Below are positions 8,735 to 16,402 of a DNA stretch of 64,000 bases, piece after piece. A program made the translations under genes and the position numbers. Within the stretch, counting starts at the first letter, position 1. The number at the start of each line of letters is the position of its first letter. Origin of the DNA: JAEUJZ01 sp964460115 (lineage in GTDB: Bacteria; Myxococcota_A; Polyangia; Palsa-1104; JAEUJZ01); NCBI GenBank assembly GCA_964460115.1, contig CAYWPR010000007.1:1-64000 (forward strand). Reading direction: 5' to 3'. Below the pieces are notes generated by a model, which was not told the DNA's origin, made no database searches, and saw only the letters and a list, made by a program, of their open reading frames with translations.

Positions 8735-9914
8735 GGACAAAAGCTCGCACCGGAAAGGTGCCAAAGTCCCGTACTTTGACTGGCGTGGCAAAAAAACGGG
8801 CCCGTGCGTCCGGAACTTGCTGAAGCTGCGTAAGATGTTCCACGATTGGAATGTCCGCACCGAGCAGATGAGTATGGACCGGACGGCGCGGATCCGCCGT
8901 GTCATCAATGTTTAGTGAGTCGATGCCGACGATGGCCGGCGCGGCCTGCACGAGCCAACGTGCCGCTTGTTCGGTCAGAAAAGGATGTCCTTCAAAGTAG
9001 CGGTCGGTGCCAAAGTGCGCGTCCCATCCGGTATCTATCAAAACCGCTTTGCCGCGCAGGTTGCCAAGCGCTGCAAAGCTGTCCACATCAATGGCCGACG
9101 ATTGGCGCTGGCGGGCGCGTACAACGACCGCCTCGACGTCGGCCAGTCGCGCAAGTTCCAGATCCGCTAGATCCTTGCCATTGGCGTAGCGATGAAAGGG
9201 ACTGTCCACATAAGTGCCGGTGTTGGCGACCATTTCGATCTTGCCGATGTGAAATTCAGTGCCCGGCGCATAACGCTCGCGCGAGGCCGCGCGAGACATG
9301 TAATCGCAAATGATGGGTGCGGGTATGCCGGGATAAGTGACCAGCCCTTGGGCAATCGTATGGCTTAGATCGATGTGACGGGGCACTGCGCGCATCGCTT
9401 CGCTCGGTTGGGCAATAAGCTCCATGAGGATTCCATCGTGAAAGCGACCGTCGCGGCCACGTTCATAACGCTGCAGAATTCCTACTTTGCGAAAGCCCAC
9501 CGCGGCATAGGCGCGAATCGCCCGCTGATTGTGCGCGGCCGGGTCGATGGTAATGCGGTGGTGGCCGCGGACGGCAAATAGATAATCCACCACGGTTCGA
9601 ATGGCTTCGCGGCCTAGACCTTGACCGTGCCATTTGCCGCTTAGAAAAAGGTCGATGCTCGCATGGCGATACTGCGAAGCGGGGTTCTCTGCAAACTGAA
9701 TGGCGCCAATCAGGGCATCGGCATGCTCAATCGCCAACACGGTTAGATTGGGCCTTTGGGCAATGAGTTCCTGCTCCACGCGAGAAAGGTCATAGTCTGG
9801 CCAAAATTGCGCAACCTCAAGTTCTAAAAGGATGCGTAGCAATTGCGCTGCATCGCTTGGCAACGTAGGGCGCAAGCGCAAACGAGTTGATGACAAGAGT
9901 ATTGGCGAATTCAT
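8721..9914 (-). CDS. Fusion of a GNAT acetyltransferase and a cyclase/formamidase-family hydrolase
   Basis: Residues 1-165 are a RimJ/RimL-type N-acetyltransferase: RLRLRPTLPSDAAQLLRIL at the start, the acetyl-CoA loop GKWHGQGLGREAI, and NQRAIRAYAAVGFRKVG. Residues 178-397 are a metal-dependent cyclase-family domain (kynurenine formamidase-like), with IDLSHTI, then NTGTYVDSPFHRYANGKDL near 232-250 in place of the usual HxGTHxDxPxH, then IGIDSLNIDD and HTHLLG. The Tyr for His in the metal motif also occurs in a recognised subfamily, so activity is possible. The frame is continuous through the junction. The substrate is not evident. The stop overlaps the STAS gene by 14 bases on the other strand. 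Confidence 0.8.
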   Translation of the reverse strand: MNSPILLSSTRLRLRPTLPSDAAQLLRILLELEVAQFWPDYDLSRVEQELIAQRPNLTVLAIEHADALIGAIQFAENPASQYRHASIDLFLSGKWHGQGLGREAIRTVVDYLFAVRGHHRITIDPAAHNQRAIRAYAAVGFRKVGILQRYERGRDGRFHDGILMELIAQPSEAMRAVPRHIDLSHTIAQGLVTYPGIPAPIICDYMSRAASRERYAPGTEFHIGKIEMVANTGTYVDSPFHRYANGKDLADLELARLADVEAVVVRARQRQSSAIDVDSFAALGNLRGKAVLIDTGWDAHFGTDRYFEGHPFLTEQAARWLVQAAPAIVGIDSLNIDDTADPRRPVHTHLLGADIPIVEHLTQLQQVPDARARFFATPVKVRDFGTFPVRAFVLTAE

Positions 9915-9997
9915 GATGAAAAGACGCTAGCACAAAAGCTTTGGGAAGTAGTGCCCATTCGCTTCGTCCTTTTCCGCCATGGGAGTGGAGTGGCGGC

Positions 9998-11470
9998 TTA
10001 AGGAATGGTGCGCAATAGCCTTGCAAAAAGCGTGGGATTTATCGGCAGGAGGCCTTCGGATAGGGGATTGCGCGCGCGGGTCTTGGCTCCCATGTCTTGC
10101 AGAAGCGCATCAAGATAGTGGAAATTAAATGGAGCGATGCAGGTGCCGCCAAACTCCGCGGCAATGCGGCGGTCCTGCTTGCGCCAGAGAATGTCCTTGG
10201 CAATCGCCAAAAGCATCGCATCTCGAGACGGAAGTCGCAGTTTTTGCTCTGCATACTCCGCGATCCAGCGGGCGCCGACTTCGGAAGTTAGGGGACAGAA
10301 TAAGCTGGAATTATAACCGTTAAACGCCAGGCCCGAAACATCGGGATGGATCAGATTTCTATACAAATGAACGAACCCTTCTTCGTCGACGAGCTTGCTG
10401 CGTTCGGAGTTTGCAAGAAAGGGCAAGCCTTGCGTATATCCGGTTCCAAAGATCACCATGTCGGCGTCTAGGTGTTCGCCGCTGGCGAGCTCGAGACCGC
10501 CGCGGAAAAAGCGTTGCAGAGTGGTCCGTCGAGCTTGTATCTTGCCGTCACGAACTGCTTCATAAAACCCCGGCGGCGCGATACTTAAAGAGCAGCTAAT
10601 TTGATCTTCGATAGAATGGGTAGGAACCATATCACAAGCATCCAGATGCATTTGGCGGCGCAGCAAGTTTTCAACTGTCCGCCAGTGCATCCACACAAGG
10701 GGCTTGCCAATGGAATGCAGAATGCGCAAAGCCGAGCTTTGCGCATAGTGCGCAAAAAATGCCTCGGAAAAACGTGAGAAGAGTACATATCTTAGACTGA
10801 CGGCGTTGCCAAAGTAGCGCGGAACCTTCCAATAGGCTTTGCGGTACACTAGAGTCGTGGACTTGCTACGTCCTAAGGAATAGGTCGCGATATCGGTGGC
10901 CGATTTGGCAAAGCCTACGACGATAAGCTTTTTGCCGGAAATGCGCGCTGGATCGACAAATTCACTGGAATGCAGAACTTCGCCGCCGCCGGCGACAAAT
11001 TCCTCGATACCGGAAACTGCGGGTTTTTTAGGTTGGTGAAATACGCCGTTACAGATGACGATGAAGTCAAAATCTTGGGTCGTCGGCGTTTTCGCTTCCG
11101 CGCTTTGCGTGTTGGCCGTAAGTCGAAAGCCGCGGTGCCGACCGTCTTGCGAAAGAGGTTCGACGGCAGTGACCTCGCTGCGATAGCGAATGCGCTCGAC
11201 GACATCAAAGTGCTGGGCGTAGTCGCTTAGATACGCATGCACTTGCGCACCGGAAGGCCAATCAGGATAGGAAGACGGCATCGGAAAATCGCTAAAAGAG
11301 TACTCGTCGCGCGTAGTCTGCGTTGTGACATTTGGATAGGATCGCGATGGATTCCAGACTCCGCCGAGTGTGTCGCTTTTTTCAAACAGCGTGACCTTGT
11401 GCCCTTTGGCGATAAAGGTCTTGGCTGTAACCAGGCCGCTAATGCCGGCACCAATGATTCCGATGTGCAT
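9998..11470 (-). CDS. Flavin-containing monooxygenase (FMO/BVMO type)
   Basis: This 490-residue FAD- and NADPH-dependent oxygenase has an N-terminal FAD Rossmann motif GAGISG at 7-12, followed by GHKVTLFEKSDTLGGVW. An FMO-like fingerprint NGVFHQPKKP lies near 143, HSSEF follows, and a second nucleotide-binding turn VVGFAKSATDIA near 182 lacks the strict GxGxxG pattern. FGTGY (about 360) is the usual C-terminal ATG-type motif. Length and motif order fit class B flavoprotein monooxygenases, which oxidise soft heteroatoms or ketones; the substrate cannot be read from sequence. It lies 83 bases upstream of the GNAT-cyclase gene on the same strand, so co-transcription is possible. It is divergent from the DUF1993 gene. 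Confidence 0.85.
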   Translation of the reverse strand: MHIGIIGAGISGLVTAKTFIAKGHKVTLFEKSDTLGGVWNPSRSYPNVTTQTTRDEYSFSDFPMPSSYPDWPSGAQVHAYLSDYAQHFDVVERIRYRSEVTAVEPLSQDGRHRGFRLTANTQSAEAKTPTTQDFDFIVICNGVFHQPKKPAVSGIEEFVAGGGEVLHSSEFVDPARISGKKLIVVGFAKSATDIATYSLGRSKSTTLVYRKAYWKVPRYFGNAVSLRYVLFSRFSEAFFAHYAQSSALRILHSIGKPLVWMHWRTVENLLRRQMHLDACDMVPTHSIEDQISCSLSIAPPGFYEAVRDGKIQARRTTLQRFFRGGLELASGEHLDADMVIFGTGYTQGLPFLANSERSKLVDEEGFVHLYRNLIHPDVSGLAFNGYNSSLFCPLTSEVGARWIAEYAEQKLRLPSRDAMLLAIAKDILWRKQDRRIAAEFGGTCIAPFNFHYLDALLQDMGAKTRARNPLSEGLLPINPTLFARLLRTIP

Positions 11471-11524
11471 GACTGCTCCCTGTTTCTTTACATTTATGAC
11501 TATGGCATCATGACAAATTCGCTG

Positions 11525-11543
11525 TTTCCTGGCTCCCAGGAAA
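11525..11543. repeat. Small palindromic hairpin between divergent genes
   Basis: TTTCCTGG (11525-11532) and CCAGGAAA (11536-11543) are perfect 8-base arms with a three-base loop. They sit between the monooxygenase and DUF1993 genes, 55 bases upstream of one and 41 of the other. A dimeric regulator site is possible; no T-run follows. Confidence 0.5.
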
Positions 11544-11583
11544 TGGCCGAATCGACTAAGCTGCGAGCTTCAAGGAGAAATTC

Positions 11584-12090
11584 ATGCTGTCTGATACCCT
11601 GCCCCAGTTGATCAAGATGTTGAAGAACCTGGACAAGTGGCTGAACAAGGCCACCGAGTATGCGCAAAAGAAGTCCTTTGATCCCGAGGTCTTGCTGCAA
11701 GCGCGTTTGGCTCCGGATCAGTACCCGCTTTTGCGCCAGGTGCAGATCGTCTGTGATACTGCCAAGTTCACGGCGGCCTATTTGAGCGGGCAGCAGGCGC
11801 CGGCGCATCCGGATACCGAAAAAACCATGGCCGAGGTGCACGCCCGCATCGCCGCGTGCCTGGCGTTTCTGGAAAGCCTGGCGCCGAGTGCGCTTGCCGA
11901 TGGGGCGGAGCGCCGCATTTCGGCACCTTGGATGTCCGGAAAGTGGGTGCGCGGCGATCACTATTTGATGCAGCTTGGCTTGCCAAATTTCTACTTCCAC
12001 CTCAGCACCGCGTACGCCATTTTGCGTCACAATGGCGTTGAGCTTGGCAAGATGGATTTTATCGGCGGACTGCCGTTAAACGACGCTTAA
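11584..12090 (+). CDS. DUF1993 family protein (DinB-like helical bundle)
   Basis: This 168-residue soluble protein matches the DUF1993 pattern throughout: an N-terminal LPQLIKMLKNLDKWLNKATEYA helix, then KKSFDPEVLLQARLAPDQYPLLRQVQ split across two helices, and a C-terminal VRGDHYLMQLGLPNFYFHL segment followed by AYAILRHNGVELGKMDF. The family is of full usual length here and is predicted to adopt a DinB-like four-helix fold; its biochemical role is not established. CAAGGAG lies eight bases before ATG 11584. The next gene on the same strand is a multicopper oxidase 174 bases on, with a GC-rich hairpin between them, so the two may be separate transcripts. Confidence 0.85.
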   Translation: MLSDTLPQLIKMLKNLDKWLNKATEYAQKKSFDPEVLLQARLAPDQYPLLRQVQIVCDTAKFTAAYLSGQQAPAHPDTEKTMAEVHARIAACLAFLESLAPSALADGAERRISAPWMSGKWVRGDHYLMQLGLPNFYFHLSTAYAILRHNGVELGKMDFIGGLPLNDA

Positions 12091-12150
12091 ACCTGTCAGC
12101 GCCTCAGTCTGTAAAAGGGCGGCCACGGGGGGCGGGCCGCGCCAAGATTT

Positions 12151-12173
12151 GCGGGGGCACTTTCGGCCCCCGC
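12151..12173 (+). terminator. GC-rich hairpin between DUF1993 gene and multicopper oxidase
   Basis: GCGGGGGC (12151-12158) and GCCCCCGC (12166-12173) form a perfect 8-base stem with a 7-base loop. No U-tract follows, so termination would be weak or factor-dependent. Confidence 0.4.
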
Positions 12174-12264
12174 GACGACACAGCGGGCAATGCACCACGG
12201 AAAACGCTGAAAATATTCGAAGCAACTTTGCTTTCGCGATACTCTGTGGCCAAGGAGACGTTAA

Positions 12265-13947
12265 ATGCCCAAGATGGCCCCCCCTATACTTCCGGCTGCT
12301 TTGCTGTTTGGCGCTTGGTCTGTTTGTCCTGCTTGTGATCCGCAGCAAAGCGCGGGAGCTCAGCATGAGACTCACATCGCGGCCAGTACTTCGGCGGCCA
12401 AACCGGCGGCAGCCCCGCTTCCGACTCCGGCCGCACCGGCACCGGCTTCGGCATCGTCATCTACAGGAACGCCCGGGGGAAAAGAGCTGCAATTCGAGCT
12501 CGTCGTCGATTACGCCGACAACTTCATCGGTACCGACAAAGTACACTTGCGCTCCTATAATGGCGGGCTTGTCGGCCCGACGATGCGGGCGCGAGCCGGT
12601 GACACCTTGAACGTTCATCTTGTCAACAAGCTGCCCAAAAATCCGCCCACTCCCAACAATCTGCAGGCGCAGGCGGCCGAGCTGGCGCGCGAGATGACGC
12701 GTCATGTGCCTCCGCTTTTGACTTCGAACATTCCGCATAACTTCAATACGACCAATTTGCATACGCACGGCTTACACGTCTCGCCGGCTGGAAATAGCGA
12801 CAACGTACTAATTGCCATCTCACCAGGGGAAGAATTTTACTATGAAATCAAGATTCCTCCGGACCACCCGCCGGGTACGTTTTGGTATCATCCGCATGTG
12901 CACGGCTCTACCGCCTTGCAGGTGGGTAGCGGCATGGAAGGCGCGCTTATCATCGAAGGGGATATAGACCGAGTACCGGCCATTGCCGCGGCCAAAGAAC
13001 AGATCTTTGTCTTTCAGCAGATTCCGTACGGCAAGATCGACAACCCCATCGTCAAGGAAGACAAAAAAGGCGGCATTGAAAGCTTCAATCGCTCCTTTTT
13101 AAACGGCGCTTGGGATCGCGGCGGCTGGCGCACTACCATCAATGGCCAACTAGAGCCAGTCTACGAGATGCAACCCGGCGAGGTGCAGCGCTGGCGCTAT
13201 ATCGATGCCGGCGCTGAAGAATCATTGCATATAAAGATTGAGGGTCCGGACAAAAAGAGTGTGCCCCAGCAAGTCATTGCCATGGACGGCATCACCACCG
13301 GCAAAATCGAAGCAAATGAGCAGATTGACATGTATCCGGGGTACCGCGTGGACGTACTTGTGCGTGCCCCGGATGTGCCTGGGGAATATCTAATCGTCGA
13401 TGAGGAATCGTCCTCGCTGACTTCGCTGCTCGGCCTAAAAGAGGAGCGCAAGCCGATTGCGCGGCTGCGGGTGAAAGGGCCTAAAAAAGAAATGGCTCTA
13501 CCTGCCGAAAGCGAATTGGCTCCTTTGGCACCCTATAAATCGATTGCCGATAGCGAAATTACCGGACAGCAAAAGGTGCACTTTGGGGTCATGCTGACCG
13601 GTGAGTCGGCCTATCCTTTTGCGGTCAATGGTCGCGGCTTTGATCCCAAGGCGGCGCCGCGTCAGCTAAAACTTGGCGGCGTCGATGAGTGGACGGTTAG
13701 CAGCGAGCGCATCGGTCCGCACATCTTTCACATCCACGTAAATCCCTTCGAGGTGATCGAGCCGAGTGGGAAGCGTTATTGGAAAGACACCCTTTTTGTC
13801 AAGGGCGGCGAAAAAGTGAAGCTGCGTTCGCGCTATGTTCGCTATGTGGGTAAGTACGTGCTGCACTGTCATATTCTGCCGCACGAAGACTTAGGAATGA
13901 TGGAAGTCGTAGAAGTGGTCGCGCCCACCGCCCATATACATTTCTAG
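12265..13947 (+). CDS. Exported multicopper oxidase (laccase/CueO-like)
   Basis: The 560-residue protein has an N-terminal signal segment ending in SVCPAC, possibly a lipoprotein anchor, then an Ala/Pro-rich linker to about residue 70. All four copper-binding motifs are present: NLHTHGLH near 163, GTFWYHPHVHGS near 204, HIFHIHVNPF near 485 and HCHILPHEDLGMM near 533. The His-Cys-His and following Met are consistent with a type 1 copper site plus the trinuclear cluster. The enzyme should couple one-electron oxidation of a substrate (phenols, Cu(I) or other metals) to reduction of oxygen to water, outside the inner membrane. CAAGGAG precedes ATG 12265. No Met-rich insert typical of CueO is obvious, so the substrate is open. 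Confidence 0.9.
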   Translation: MPKMAPPILPAALLFGAWSVCPACDPQQSAGAQHETHIAASTSAAKPAAAPLPTPAAPAPASASSSTGTPGGKELQFELVVDYADNFIGTDKVHLRSYNGGLVGPTMRARAGDTLNVHLVNKLPKNPPTPNNLQAQAAELAREMTRHVPPLLTSNIPHNFNTTNLHTHGLHVSPAGNSDNVLIAISPGEEFYYEIKIPPDHPPGTFWYHPHVHGSTALQVGSGMEGALIIEGDIDRVPAIAAAKEQIFVFQQIPYGKIDNPIVKEDKKGGIESFNRSFLNGAWDRGGWRTTINGQLEPVYEMQPGEVQRWRYIDAGAEESLHIKIEGPDKKSVPQQVIAMDGITTGKIEANEQIDMYPGYRVDVLVRAPDVPGEYLIVDEESSSLTSLLGLKEERKPIARLRVKGPKKEMALPAESELAPLAPYKSIADSEITGQQKVHFGVMLTGESAYPFAVNGRGFDPKAAPRQLKLGGVDEWTVSSERIGPHIFHIHVNPFEVIEPSGKRYWKDTLFVKGGEKVKLRSRYVRYVGKYVLHCHILPHEDLGMMEVVEVVAPTAHIHF

Positions 13948-13955
13948 GCAGCGTC

Positions 13956-14516
13956 TTAACCGATTTGCTGCTCGATGACTTCTAGAATTCGCGCAGAAAC
14001 CAGATCGAGATCAAAGCGACTATCGGGCAGGGTCGGGCGAAAACAGCAGACCTGCGGCGCTAAATCCCTCGCAAGTTGTTCATAAGAGATTTCATCTTTA
14101 AGCCGGTGGCGATGCATCCACGGATAGGACTGCTGCGGCAACGCGTATTTCTGCACCTTTTTCGCGGTGACTTCGGCGGTGTTCAGAAGTAAGAAAGTCA
14201 GAAGCGGCAACGGCTGAAACAAAGCCCGCGCTGCAGAGTTGGCTGTCGCGATGTAGCAGGTGGGCCAACCGCGATCCCAAACCAAAACATCCGCACCGCG
14301 AGCACGCTGCCGATGTCTGTTCATGATTTCTAGGACGAGCCGCGCCGCTCCAATCGGATTTTCATCCCACAGCGTATATACTTCTACTTCGCGATACGGA
14401 GACGCAGTTTCCACCTGCAGGTTTTGCGCACGAAGTCGCTCGACTAGACAGTTCACAAGCGGAGTCTTGCCGCCAAAATTGGTGCCATCAATGACAAGCT
14501 CAAGCAGCTCGGGCAT
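13956..14516 (-). CDS. Thymidylate/deoxynucleoside kinase-like P-loop protein
   Basis: The 186-residue protein opens with LVIDGTNFGGKTPLVNCLVERL, a Walker A of the form GxxxxGKT with Asn-Phe-Gly inside, followed by a helix as in thymidylate kinases. VLVWDRGWPTCYIA (about 80-93) corresponds to the DR(Y/W) substrate/LID region, and a C-terminal helix ILEVIEQQ closes the fold. It is shorter than most thymidylate kinases (about 205-215 residues) and the sequence is divergent, so phosphate acceptor and function are uncertain. A general nucleoside/nucleotide kinase role is an inference from fold. It is convergent with the multicopper oxidase gene eight bases away. Confidence 0.6.
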   Translation of the reverse strand: MPELLELVIDGTNFGGKTPLVNCLVERLRAQNLQVETASPYREVEVYTLWDENPIGAARLVLEIMNRHRQRARGADVLVWDRGWPTCYIATANSAARALFQPLPLLTFLLLNTAEVTAKKVQKYALPQQSYPWMHRHRLKDEISYEQLARDLAPQVCCFRPTLPDSRFDLDLVSARILEVIEQQIG

Positions 14517-14566
14517 GGCCCCATTATCGCTGATCAGCGATGAAGTTTGGCGGCAAGCGGCTCGGC

Positions 14567-15181
14567 CTAATCTTTATCGAGGGATACTTTCAGCTCTGAC
14601 CATTCTTTTTCGAGGCGGGCTTTGGTGTCATCCCAAGTCTTTGCGGTCTCGTTTTCAATGGCTTTGTAGTTTGCCGCAAACGTGTCGCGCGCACTTTGCA
14701 CACGCGCTACTTTGGCATCCAAACTCGCCTTGGCCTTGCCCGTAGATTTTTTGGCTTTGGCCTTCAGGTCGGCGATTTTCTTATCGAGCTCGACCATATC
14801 GGTGTTTACCTGATGACGAAAGTCCTCTCGCATCTTCAAAAAGTTTGCCTGCGCCGCTGCCGTCTTTTTGTCCGCATCGGCTTCAATGTCATTGATCTTC
14901 TTGTCTGCGGCATTCTGAACGTCGGCGACTTTCTTATCGGCTGCATTTTGCGCTTTCTCTAATTTTTCGTTGGCTTCATTGACGACTTCGGCGGTTTTCT
15001 TGTCGGCTTCATTTTGCGCCTTCTGTACCTTGTCGTCTGCTTCCTTAGATACTTCCGCAATTTTCTGATTGGCTTGATTCTGCGCGACGACGGCCTTCTT
15101 CCGTTCATCGGCAGCATCATCACAGGCCACGGCAAAAGTCAGGGAAAGCAAAGCACCAATAAAAAGGGATGGACGTGTCAT
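14567..15181 (-). CDS. Coiled-coil lipoprotein with short Ala/Lys/Asp repeats
   Basis: The protein has 204 residues from ATG 15181, which is preceded by AGAAGGAG; a longer reading to 15298 lacks such a site. LLSLTFAVACDD is a signal peptide with a lipobox (AVAC), so the mature protein is anchored by lipid at a Cys. Residues about 25-130 are a tandem array of short helical units around ADKK, with KVADVQNAADKK as an example, at roughly 11-12 residue spacing, giving a continuous amphipathic helix. The C-terminal part is Lys/Ala-rich and also helical. The composition resembles LEA-like or apolipoprotein-like helices and Lpp-type spacer proteins. A periplasmic structural or stress role is possible but not shown. 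The palindrome at 15227-15246 lies just upstream. Confidence 0.75.
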   Translation of the reverse strand: MTRPSLFIGALLSLTFAVACDDAADERKKAVVAQNQANQKIAEVSKEADDKVQKAQNEADKKTAEVVNEANEKLEKAQNAADKKVADVQNAADKKINDIEADADKKTAAAQANFLKMREDFRHQVNTDMVELDKKIADLKAKAKKSTGKAKASLDAKVARVQSARDTFAANYKAIENETAKTWDDTKARLEKEWSELKVSLDKD

Positions 15182-15226
15182 CGGAACTCCTTCTAAAAAA
15201 GGAAACCAAGCAAACGATGTGCCATG

Positions 15227-15246
15227 TGTGCGATTTTCATCGCACA
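15227..15246. promoter_or_regulatory. 20-bp palindrome upstream of the coiled-coil lipoprotein gene
   Basis: TGTGCGAT and ATCGCACA are perfect 8-base arms around TTTC, 46 bases before ATG 15181. The TGTG-CACA ends recall CRP/FNR-family operators, but the centre differs. It could also be a transcript hairpin. Confidence 0.45.
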
Positions 15247-15408
15247 GCGCAGTGTTTGAAAAGGAATGCAAGTGAACATGCCAACTTGCTCGAATCAATG
15301 GGAGGCTTCTGTAAGCAGGATCGTGCTGTGCGCTCTGTCACGCTGAGCGATTTTGTCACAGTAACTGGTACTTTCACATGCAGCACCTCGAAACTGTCGT
15401 GGCGGCGC

Positions 15409-16284
15409 TTAGCTTTTTGCGGCTTCGTGTAGCAGTTGACTCATGCGAAAGGAAAACTGACTGCATAAAAAAGGCCACAGTGAATAAACTCGATCAGGAC
15501 TACCAAGGCGGCGGATTAATAATTCTCGGCAGATTGTTAGCCAGCGAGTGCGCCCTCGCTCTAACCAGCGTGCAGCCGTTGCGCGATGGATGCCATGGTG
15601 CGCTGCCAGCTGCTCCAGGGACCAACCTAAAAGCCAGTGCTGCGAAAGTAGCTCGTATTCTTTATCTGACAATGAACGTAACGCTTGGGTCATAATTTTT
15701 ACAAAGTCATGTTGACTGCTTTTTTTCAAATAATTTAGTTCTGGATCGGCTGCAAATGCTTGGCAGGCAGCAGCCGATAATGCCTGCTCATCCGTATGAT
15801 CTTTTGTATGTTTGGCTTGGTTTCGACTCCAATCAATTTTAGTCCGCAAAAGCACGATTTTTAACCATTTCTTTAAAGGACCGCTTCCATTGTATTCGGC
15901 AATCTTAGGTGTCTGCCCAACAAAAAGCTTAATACACGCCAATTGCCAGACTTCTTCTTCTTCTAAGCTTGGATTGCGTGGCGAAAATGCTCGATGAAAT
16001 TCTTGCAAGGCTGCAGCTTCACGACAAATACAAGCATATGCCAAATATAGATCTTCAATAAAGCATTGCGTCAAATGCTCGATTTCGGTAATTTGTGAAG
16101 CAAGTTTTTCGGCTAAATATTTTATGAATTCTTCAACATTGCAGGTCAGACCCGGCCAGCATTTTTGTGCAGATTCTATTCGGCTGGACAAAACACGCTC
16201 CAAATCCGTCCAAGTGGCTGCCTTTTCTCTTAAATTTGAAGGTAGCGTGTACATAAACCGTGAAACCCAATTGGGATGTGACAT
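15409..16284 (-). CDS. Divergent sigma-70 family RNA polymerase sigma factor, myxobacterial type
   Basis: The 291-residue protein has a long helical N-terminal region, a region-2-like segment (VWQLACIKLFVGQTPKI, then GPLKKWLKIVLLRTKIDWSR) and a C-terminal region-4 HTH (LLGWSLEQLAAHHGIHRATAARWLERG). This matches the long, divergent sigma-70 paralogues common in Myxococcota rather than a standard ECF factor. A TTG at 16302 would add six residues, but ATG 16284 fits a predicted transcription start. Neither has a Shine-Dalgarno. The gene is strikingly AT-rich against its neighbours (about 30% GC in bases 16081-16140 by hand count), which suggests transfer or relaxed composition. It is divergent from a kinase that carries a zinc-finger anti-sigma-like domain, the probable partner. 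Confidence 0.75.
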   Translation of the reverse strand: MSHPNWVSRFMYTLPSNLREKAATWTDLERVLSSRIESAQKCWPGLTCNVEEFIKYLAEKLASQITEIEHLTQCFIEDLYLAYACICREAAALQEFHRAFSPRNPSLEEEEVWQLACIKLFVGQTPKIAEYNGSGPLKKWLKIVLLRTKIDWSRNQAKHTKDHTDEQALSAAACQAFAADPELNYLKKSSQHDFVKIMTQALRSLSDKEYELLSQHWLLGWSLEQLAAHHGIHRATAARWLERGRTRWLTICRELLIRRLGSPDRVYSLWPFLCSQFSFRMSQLLHEAAKS

Positions 16285-16290
16285 GAGCGA

Positions 16291-16319
16291 ATGATTCGCC
16301 AAACGAACAATGATGTCAA
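16291..16319 (-). promoter_or_regulatory. Promoter of the sigma-factor gene (possibly leaderless)
   Basis: On the minus strand TTGACA (16319-16314) is followed by 17 bases and AATCAT (16296-16291). Six bases then separate the -10 from ATG 16284, so the predicted transcript begins at or next to the A of ATG. Confidence 0.45.
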
Positions 16320-16368
16320 TAATAATAATATGCTACAGAAATAACAATTCTGCACAAGAAACATAGTA

Positions 16369-16396
16369 TTGCCATAAAAGGAGAAATTATTACACT
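16369..16396 (+). promoter_or_regulatory. Promoter of the zinc-finger/TPR kinase gene (possibly leaderless)
   Basis: TTGCCA (16369-16374), a 16-base spacer and TACACT (16391-16396) are followed by six bases and ATG 16403. The only purine-rich ribosome site, AGGAG, lies about 20 bases upstream and inside this promoter, too far to serve the ATG. Confidence 0.4.
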
Positions 16397-16402
16397 TCCG
16401 CC

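Noticed and set aside
14567..15298. Longer version of the coiled-coil lipoprotein starting at 15298
   Set aside because: It would place 39 residues before a clear lipoprotein signal peptide and would translate through the palindrome. ATG 15181 has a strong ribosome site.
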